Assembly: GCA_964200075.2 (NCBI GenBank)
Contig: CAXNAA020000169.1
Span: 1-25,381, forward strand
DNA length: 25,381 bases
From: Sphacelaria rigidula
Taxonomy: Eukaryota; Phaeophyceae; Sphacelariales
Reading direction: 5' to 3'
Made by a program: the position numbers and the translations under genes. Below, piece by piece: positions 18,985-25,381 of the stretch. The notes beneath the pieces were generated by a model. That model was not told the DNA's origin and searched no databases. It worked only from the letters and a program-made list of their open reading frames with translations. Numbering within the stretch: the first letter of the stretch is position 1; each line of letters begins with the position of its first letter.

Positions 18985-19788
18985 CTAAACAACCGAGAAG
19001 CCAGTTCGAGGATGGTCGTGAGCTGTTGAAACGTCACGAGATGAAGAATCACCAGTAAGCAACATCCTCGGCCTGACGTTTCGTATGCAACGTGTGCGGA
19101 TCACGAAACAACAGCAGCCCTGTGCTGTCGTAGCAAAATACAGTACAGTACAGTACATTGTAACAGCACAGAACTGAGAGCCTCCCCGCCTGCTGGTAGG
19201 ACACTGCAAACAATAGAAACGTCTTCGCCACCACTCCATGACGTCAGACTCAGCCGCCAGCATGATGCATGCCTGTGCGGCAGCGACGACCTGTCTTGAG
19301 ATTACGTGGCCCATGGCAAACACTATTTCTGTGACTACAGTGCCTATCGTTACCGTTACATGCTGACCAAAACGGACCCGGCTGGCCGGGGTGGATAGCC
19401 AAAGCACACTTTTCATCAATCGGCGTAAATGGTTAACAAGGAATCCGCAGCTTGTCGCCTGTTTTGCAAACACGGAAAACACTTTCCACGATAGCCCCCC
19501 CAAAAAATGTGGCTGGTTTATGGAGGCAAAATCTACACGTAAATCAAAATAAATAAAGCCGAGCATAACAAACAGCTGGGAGTTCCCACGCTTGGGTTCG
19601 TTTTCGCCAATGTCGCCCACATGAGGCGCTTTATGCAGCCTGAAACCAAATATCAGGTGCTGTGTGACCATTTTTCTCGTGACAGTTTTGGGCTTGTTTT
19701 GGGTGGGGGCTATCGTAGAAAGTGTCGGCATCCGTCCAGAAAGTGGCGGGAACGAATTCTCGCGTGCGTCAAGGGCAGTTACTGGCAA
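18985..19788 (-). CDS. Hypothetical open frame of 267 codons
   Basis: This is the longest open frame outside the retrotransposon. It begins MPVTALDARENSFPPL and ends DHPRTGFSVV. The middle is hydrophobic in patches (HVTVTIGTVVTEIVFAMGHV) with a Cys-rich stretch after it. No domain, start context or neighbour supports it, and a TACAG pentanucleotide repeat (19140-19157) runs through the frame. Its length is uncommon for random sequence of this composition but not decisive. It may be an orphan gene, part of an intron-containing gene, or chance. Confidence 0.2.
   Translation of the reverse strand: MPVTALDARENSFPPLSGRMPTLSTIAPTQNKPKTVTRKMVTQHLIFGFRLHKAPHVGDIGENEPKRGNSQLFVMLGFIYFDLRVDFASINQPHFLGGLSWKVFSVFAKQATSCGFLVNHLRRLMKSVLWLSTPASRVRFGQHVTVTIGTVVTEIVFAMGHVISRQVVAAAQACIMLAAESDVMEWWRRRFYCLQCPTSRRGGSQFCAVTMYCTVLYFATTAQGCCCFVIRTRCIRNVRPRMLLTGDSSSRDVSTAHDHPRTGFSVV
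19140..19157. repeat. TACAG pentanucleotide repeat
   Basis: Three full TACAG units plus TACA in tandem. Confidence 0.9.
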
Positions 19789-20633
19789 ACGCTACAACAG
19801 GAGTTGGCCGTCACATCGCCTGTCGTGTAAGCTGCCACCGTCTGCTGCTCGGGATAGGGAGTGCACTAGATCAAAGCATTTCTGTATCAGCCAGTACTTG
19901 AATGCTTTCCAGCCCTTTCCCTCGCTGGTACATCTGTTGCTTTCATTGTGTAATAAATATGTGAATTTATGTGGGCCAATAATGTAATTAATTCTGTGAA
20001 GGTCCACCGGCCGTCGGGGACGCCTCAGAAGGGTGGCAAGCACTGCTATTTTTTGTACAAAAATCAAAGGTTTCACCCAAACACTTACTTGGCCAGATAC
20101 CAACAGACACATTCAAACAATAGAACACGAACAGATGTGAGAGAGCCGACTGCAGGTACGTAGTTATATTGCACCTGCAATCACATTACGTCAAACACAT
20201 TCCACTGGCGATAGCATACTCATATCAAGTGATGATATCTGGATACTTTTCTCGTGACTGAATACGTACCCCGGTTGAATGTGCGTGTTTTTCGAGACCA
20301 GGCTCACCTTGCGGTTTACCGTACGTTCTTAGAAAATGTAACACCAAGAGAACACGGGAGCGTTTCCCCCATCAGCTGCTTTCAGGCCGGAGAGCAGGGA
20401 ATCATGAATTAACTTTCGTGATCTTGCCGTGCCGCAGATATGATCTCTTTTCATCCATTTTTAACCATTCGGAGCGTACATTCATGTCTGTTTGGTGGCA
20501 TGGTTACAAGCCATGACTCGAGACATAAATATATATATATATGCATACATATCCATGATTTCAAACGTGCCCCCAAATAAGGATGAAACAGACAGACCAC
20601 GTGCCCGCTTGCTTGATTGAATGCTGGAGGGGC

Positions 20634-20657
20634 GGGCCGCGGGCCGCGGGCCGCGGG
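20634..20657. repeat. GGGCCGCG tandem repeat (three units)
   Basis: Three head-to-tail copies of the 8-mer GGGCCGCG, each overlapping a SacII palindrome CCGCGG. Confidence 0.95.
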
Positions 20658-21830
20658 TATTGCTTCCGTGCGCTGCTGATTCATGCTGCTTTCGTGTGCT
20701 CTTGCTAGACCCGTGCCAGCATTGAATGATCATAGACCTCATCAAAAGAAGAACAGTCTTATTTCAAAGTTCAAACTTTTGTATAGATCTCTCGGATTCA
20801 CTTTCCTCTATCGTGATATTCCGTTGACCGGAAGGAAGTATAGTAGGAGCTCCAAACCAACACATGCCGTGGATTCATTCGAAACCTGTTTGCTCCGCCC
20901 TAATTGAATGTCTCCAATGTACTCTTGACCGTGTGTCTACACGCAGTACGCAACTGCTGCATCACCTGAGCGGAATGCTTGTCCTTGGTCGATAGGTAAT
21001 CCATCGACGCTGCTTTCGCTCGCTTTACGTCGGTCGGTGAGCGAGGTGCCCATGTAATTGGTTCAATACCAACCAAATAATAGTGAGAGAGGGCCTGTGT
21101 GTTCACCTTCCGTCATTGCGCTGTAGTAGCTCAAAGACTGTTAAGCCTTTTGGCACTGGCGATGAAAATGTCTGGATTTCGCGGTGCTGTTTTTTTTAAC
21201 GACATATGGATGACGTTTTTGGCTTTCACGCAAGACTATCAGCCCGGGGTGTGTTTTCAGACTCGTATACTGTATAAATGTGCCCAAGTGCAGCACGAGA
21301 CTCCGTATACAGAAAAAACACAGGCGGTGCCGATTTTTGTTTGCATAGAGTTCAGGCACGCAAGTGCTAATTTTGGCTGTGTACACAAAGTTGAACACAC
21401 TTGACCCGTTGCATTCTCATTGGACAGAGCTAATCCGACCGCACCGGGGTGATATTTTTGGTGCGCGCATGACGCATGCTGGTGGATCCTTCTGTAGCCT
21501 TCCGCCGTAAAACTGATTGCTGTCGGTCCCTATTGTTTCCATCTTTTCTTTCATGTCGGGGCTTGAAAAATTAGGCGTCCAGCCCGGGGACGGAAGGAGA
21601 TGGTTCCCAAAGGGTGAACATTATATGTACATGTATCATTTCACATTTTCCACCACTTTTGCCGAGTTCTCTCTGGCGGCAAGGCATTGTTCCCCGCGCT
21701 TTCTTTTGCAGTGCACTGAGAAGGCTCAACGGTACAATACCGTTCAGGTTTGGGTGTCATCTGATACCTGTGGCGCGTGTTCTGACCACCGAAAGTCGCT
21801 CAAACTGGCCCTTTTTCGCGGGGTGTCGAT

Positions 21831-21931
21831 CCCGAACCACAAAAGCCTTTTTCAAAATCAAGAAAAAACTCGAGACAAGAACCCGAACCACAAAAAAGCC
21901 TGTTGAAGATCATGAAAATCTGCAAACAGGA
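21831..21931. repeat. 51-bp tandem pair
   Basis: CCCGAACCACAAAA begins both units (21831 and 21882). The rest aligns with substitutions and a two-base indel. Confidence 0.75.
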
Positions 21932-22044
21932 TTACCTTTGATTCGGTGATGCCATTCTGATTTGGTGACTTGGTGACGCCGCTTGTACCCCGCACAATCA
22001 TCTCAGACACCATCGATTCGCGATGCTGTCACCAACTGATACTC

Positions 22045-22218
22045 TCACCACACCCGTCTCCCGGATCTCATAAACCTCGGCTTCAACTCAGACACCGTTA
22101 TTGTCAGTTCACCGTGGATGCACTTGCCCTTGTACCTTACTGCTCCTCCCACACTGAACTGACTCACCTGGCTCATCACACAGGCAATCTCGCAGGGCAA
22201 TGTGATCTGAAACGGCTT
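22045..22218 (-). CDS. Unrecognised short open frame or exon
   Basis: The minus strand is open for 57 codons between stops and reads PFQITLPCEIACVMSQVSQF, then GKCIHGELTITVSELKPRF. Composition and alternating polar/hydrophobic pattern look coding. The 5' edge has an acceptor-like CCGTTTCAG, and CAG|GTGAGT inside is a perfect donor, so a shorter exon ending ...CVMSQ is also possible. No family was recognised. Confidence 0.25.
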   Translation of the reverse strand, partial: KPFQITLPCEIACVMSQVSQFSVGGAVRYKGKCIHGELTITVSELKPRFMRSGRRVW

Positions 22219-22406
22219 CTAGATACTGCAGCCACTATAAACATCTAGGAAAACTCCCCCTTCTGCACAAGACATCGGTTCTTCCCCAACACAGAATCGA
22301 GCCTTTTTGGCGGGGTATATATATTTCCCCCGTGTTTCTCTTTGTCGCGTTCTCGTACATTTGGGAGCACGAACACACACACCGGTTATATCGCCAATGT
22401 CACGAG

Positions 22407-22496
22407 AGCATGAGAGCAAATCAGTTGGAAACGATTGAACATTACCTTGGCCTCAGTCAGGAGCAACACAAGACCGTGCAATGGGCCGTTGGCGAG
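22407..22496 (+). CDS. Candidate exon, plus strand, unrecognised
   Basis: The frame reads NQLETIEHYLGLSQEQHKTV then QWAVGE before GAG|GTGAAC, with a helical, charged composition. The 5' limit is uncertain because several AG sites lie near 22406. It could belong to the same plus-strand gene as the exon ending at 23112, but the phases do not join directly, so at least one more exon would be needed. Confidence 0.22.
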
Positions 22497-23023
22497 GTGA
22501 ACAAGGCACACAGGACGGCATCACACGAATGTTTGGCCGCAAAAACAATCACCCTGTTTAAAAAAAAGGCCCGGTGATGTGGAAGCCACAGTGATGCACA
22601 AAGAACATGCCAAGGATGTTCCACGCATTCCGATTTTTCGGGAGTGCCTCCCGCTGTCATGTCTTTGTGGCACGAGAGCTACTTCGCACTCTGGCACCTC
22701 CGAAATACCACACATACATGTCCTACGCCGGCGGTTCCGCCGTCGGCCTCCGTCCGATCTTCACCGCAAACACGATCACTATACTGAACACGAAGATACA
22801 ACAGCTACTCTTGACCATATATTTTTGACTTGCGTCACCCCCGGGAGGCCCGTACCAACCTCCCGAAGGGGAACCTTGTATAACATATATTCCTTTTTTG
22901 TTGAATCCTGCGTGTTTGTTCGTAAAGTATTTTTTTCCATGTGCTTTCAAGGGTGGATTCTTTTTTTTGTACATATCTTGTGTTCGTTCGTAATTTTTCT
23001 TGTATTTTTGCTCCTGCTTTCAG

Positions 23024-23112
23024 TACCCAGTATATTTGTGAGAGGCACAAGGGAGTATAACGACTCAAAAGATGGGCGCGTATGGGCGGTGAAAGATGCA
23101 AAGTGGGACTAA
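23024..23112 (+). CDS. Candidate last exon, plus strand, unrecognised protein
   Basis: A long T-rich tract ending TTTTTGCTCCTGCTTTCAG is an excellent acceptor. The sequence after it is open in one frame (phase 1): PSIFVRGTREYNDSKDGRVW, AVKDAKWD, then TAA. It may be the C-terminal end of a gene. Alternatively GGCG|GTGAAA within it is a donor (phase 0) that would join the exons at 23563-24098. No family was recognised. Confidence 0.35.
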
Positions 23113-23562
23113 CATTGAGGTGGATATTTTAGGCCTGTCACGGCTCGTTGTTTGATGAGGTCCCTGCCAAAACATCTTGCTGTACTACATGTTACCTTCG
23201 GTGATATTGCACCCTGAACAAGGCCGGTTTCTCATCACACTGAGTAACCGTAACTCCTCACTTCGCCGCGTCATGGCGTGTTCACGGTTGTATACAGGCT
23301 GGTTCAAGTTCATCACCCAAAATTGTGTCATCCGCAAATGCTTTTCGCAATACCTACCCAATAGTCGCATACATGGCATCATACTGACCGCCATGGACAG
23401 CTGAAGAGCGTGACATAGCCGGATTTGTGTGTAAGGCCATAGTGGTAGCGCTAAGGGCGAAAAGGTATATCGACCAGTCAGTGCCCGTCAAATTGTTCCG
23501 AGTTCGAAATTACGAATTCCAGCTCGTAGACTGTAGCCAACAGAAAAATGGGATTCCTGCAG

Positions 23563-24098
23563 GAGACGTGTGAAGGGTTTGAAGTGCAAAGCGTAACACA
23601 CATTTTATGGAACCTATTTTTCACAAGTTTTGTCTGTATTTGTATGTGTGTATGCTCGCTGCAGTTGCGTTTTTTTCTAGAAATCGCGATAGCTTCCGCC
23701 AACGCTGTCTTTCTTGTTTTGTCGTTTTTGTCTCCTGTTGGCAGGGGTTGGCCGATCTGTCTTCACCTCAGTCCATGCAGCCGATGGCTATGGTCGACGA
23801 CACGGCGGGTGAGACGCGCTCGTTAGATAGATATGTTGCAGAAACTCTAACAATCGCTGGTAGGAAAACGATCGAGTTATTTCGTCCCATTTGCATCGTT
23901 GTTCAGCTCGTGAGCCTTTTTGAAGCGTCGTCCTTAGCTGTCGATATTGTTGTTGGTGATTTTACAGGGTTGAGCTCGGCCGACGATACCGTAGGTTTGT
24001 CAGTTGTGCTAGGGATTCCACCGGAGAGGAGTACCTACGCCTATTTCTCGTCCAAAATACACGCACACCCAGCAAACGACGATCCAACTCCACCATGA
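23563..24098 (+). CDS. Candidate exons 23563-23592, 23745-23808, 23968-24098 of an unrecognised plus-strand gene
   Basis: Three segments are joined by matching phases. ATTCCTGCAG precedes ETCEGFEVQS (donor AGC|GTAACA, weak). A long pyrimidine tract ending TCTCCTGTTGGCAG precedes GLADLSSPQSMQPMAMVDDT (donor CGG|GTGAGA). GTTGGTGATTTTACAG precedes LSSADDTVGLSVVLGIPPER, open to a TGA at 24096-24098. The two downstream acceptors are strong. Intron 23809-23967 can also be read through, giving an open frame, so retention is possible. The product would be Ser/Asp-rich and low in complexity; no function can be assigned. Confidence 0.33.
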
Positions 24099-24720
24099 AT
24101 ATCAAGCGGAGGCTTCTGAAAAATGCGCGATAATTGCCATCAATGCGCCATGATGGCCACCAGTGTGGGGATATAGGTCTGTCTGGTAAACAGTTGTACT
24201 GCGTGTATCCAAAGTAGGCCGTTCCAAGCGCTTTTCGAAAACCTTTCTCGCTCGATATTGCGATCCATGTAGCAACAAGGCATGGCGAAAGTTAACGGCG
24301 GGTATAAATCTAACAGTTGCAGTCACCGATGAAATAAAAAAAGTCATGTACATGTCTTGGCCAGATTTCTGTTCGTCGCAGACGTTCAAGCGGTTTCGTA
24401 GTACTTTCTGTATTCTTGGTTGTAAGAATGCTTGAACCTCGTACATCTCGCGACCGTCTCAGCACGAGGAGGCGCGTAGGAGCCGTGCAGATGAGCGGAA
24501 CACTCCGCGAAGCTACGACTCGAGAAAAAGCAGTTGATCCCCAGTTGTGTCGAACTATTATGGTAGATATTCCAGCATGCTGCTTCAACGGCCGAACTCC
24601 GCACCCGTCAAGTGTAAACGTTTGCAACATGAATCTACCCAGCCATCGAAATGGCCAAACCTCTTGGATTAAACTACTCGGTACAGGCATGTTGCATCAA
24701 ACGTTTCAGCAAGTTTTGCT
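24099..24720. other. No supportable gene
   Basis: Overlapping short frames lie on both strands (24310-24690 minus, 24416-24832 plus) without recognisable motifs. Confidence 0.35.
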
Positions 24721-24721
24721 G

Positions 24722-24795
24722 CCCCCCCCCCCTCCCGCCAGCCTGGTGCGACGGAAACCTGGCGTGCTCCGTCCCGGCTTTGTAGCGACGGACCT
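24722..24795 (+). repeat. Dispersed poly-C-associated repeat, copy 2 (core only)
   Basis: A C11 tract (24722-24732) precedes the core GCGTGCTCCGTCCCGGCTTT within 24743-24785, the reverse complement of 10050-10088. Spacing between C tract and core is like that of copy 1. Similarity fades after GTAGCGACGG. Confidence 0.8.
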
Positions 24796-25209
24796 CCTAT
24801 GGAGTTGGCGTCGGTTGGCAATGACGATGTAAAACACGCCGCTCATTGCGTACGCTAGACTACCAGGTTACCAATTATCTTTTGCCCACTTGCGTTTTTT
24901 TTGCGGTTACCATGATGATGGTGGTGGGCGAACTAGATCCTATTTTTCAGGGTGGGAGAACCGCGATTCCGCGCAGAGGGGATGATCGTACTACGTAGTG
25001 TTGAATTGGTGAGACACCCATGAGGCAGTGTATAAGCCGCGGCTACCTCTGGAAGTGACGACACCAAAAAAGGAAGCATTTCATTGGAGGCGGTCATCCA
25101 AATGCAAGACAATAAGTACGCTTCGGATGGAACAATCTCAGCAGGATGCAGCTCACCCTTCATGCTATTCGCCGAACACATCACGGCGCTTTACGCTTGG
25201 TCATTGATA
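24796..25209. other. Spacer between two copies of the dispersed repeat
   Basis: No gene, RNA or clear repeat was seen here. Confidence 0.35.
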
Positions 25210-25335
25210 CCGCATCTGGTCCGGCGAAAACCCGGTGTGGTCCGCCCCGGCTTTGTAAGGATGCGAGATCAATGGTCATATATATGACTACGGCATGTTA
25301 AATCATGAGTATTCCCCCCCCCCCCCCCCTCCTCA
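25210..25335 (+). repeat. Dispersed poly-C-associated repeat, copy 3
   Basis: GGTCCGGCGAAAACCCGG at 25217 starts the core. GACTACGGCATGTTAAATCA and a C16 tract (25314-25329) follow, aligning with GACTATCGCATGCGAGATCA and the C-run of copy 1 read on the minus strand. It is in direct orientation with copy 2. Confidence 0.82.
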
Positions 25336-25381
25336 ACCAAAACTAAAACGATGAACTAATTCTTCCGTGTCAGTGAGTGGA

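Larger units (their letters stand above)
19789..22044. other. Mostly featureless stretch with simple repeats
   Basis: It contains an AT microsatellite at 20527-20551, three tandem GGGCCGCG units at 20634-20657, and short unrecognised frames. The frame 20900-21106 (minus) is protein-like in composition, with SPTDVKRAKAASMDYLSTKD, but has no recognisable family. I see no RNA gene. Confidence 0.35.

Noticed and set aside
9039-21070. Identical B-box-like GGTTCAATACC at 9039-9049 (minus) and 21060-21070 (plus)
   Set aside because: No A box at a fitting distance and no tRNA stems; flanks do not align with each other.
22579-23112. 177-codon frame with transmembrane-like C-terminal half
   Set aside because: The hydrophobic part is a T-rich intron tract before the acceptor at 23021-23023; only the end after it looks coding.

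Overview
The window looks like nuclear DNA of an intron-rich eukaryote. It has GT-AG introns of about 170 to 810 bases, short exons, a eukaryotic-type tRNA-Ser(GCT) relic, and much of its length is decayed transposon and tandem repeat. Intron density, intron size, roughly balanced base composition, and an intron-split gene for a ribosomal protein L11 methyltransferase of the bacterial/organellar type together suggest an alga, perhaps a brown alga. That assignment is inference; nothing here fixes the species.

Layout. 1-5020: a Ty3/gypsy chromovirus on the minus strand, read right to left as protease, reverse transcriptase, RNase H, integrase and chromodomain. It is broken by at least three in-frame stops and about six frameshifts, yet the main catalytic motifs remain readable. 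A tandem array of paired hairpins follows it at the left edge. 5021-5535: a piece of a second, more diverged gypsy pol, same orientation. 6112-6460: a 179-bp tandem repeat. 6783-7330: a 195-bp tandem unit carrying the 3' half of a tRNA-Ser with an encoded CCA, then a strongly self-complementary stretch. 8451-8530: a tRNA-like Pol III unit.

10285-15184, minus strand: the main host gene, an L11 methyltransferase (PrmA family). No open frame longer than about 130 codons shows it, but eight exons with matching phases rebuild the N-terminal domain and the first half of the SAM-binding domain (308 codons). The first exon with the start codon and the C-terminal exons were not found. Its region also holds one copy of a dispersed poly-C repeat that recurs, inverted, at 24.7 and 25.2 kb.

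15700-16050: short minisatellites. 16387-17219: an 833-bp non-autonomous DNA transposon with long terminal inverted repeats and a TA duplication (Tc1/mariner-like). 17776-18700: a reverse-transcriptase relic of a different, possibly DIRS/Ngaro-like, class on the plus strand. 22.4-24.1 kb: several phase-compatible candidate exons of unrecognised plus-strand gene(s). The rest shows no supportable genes.
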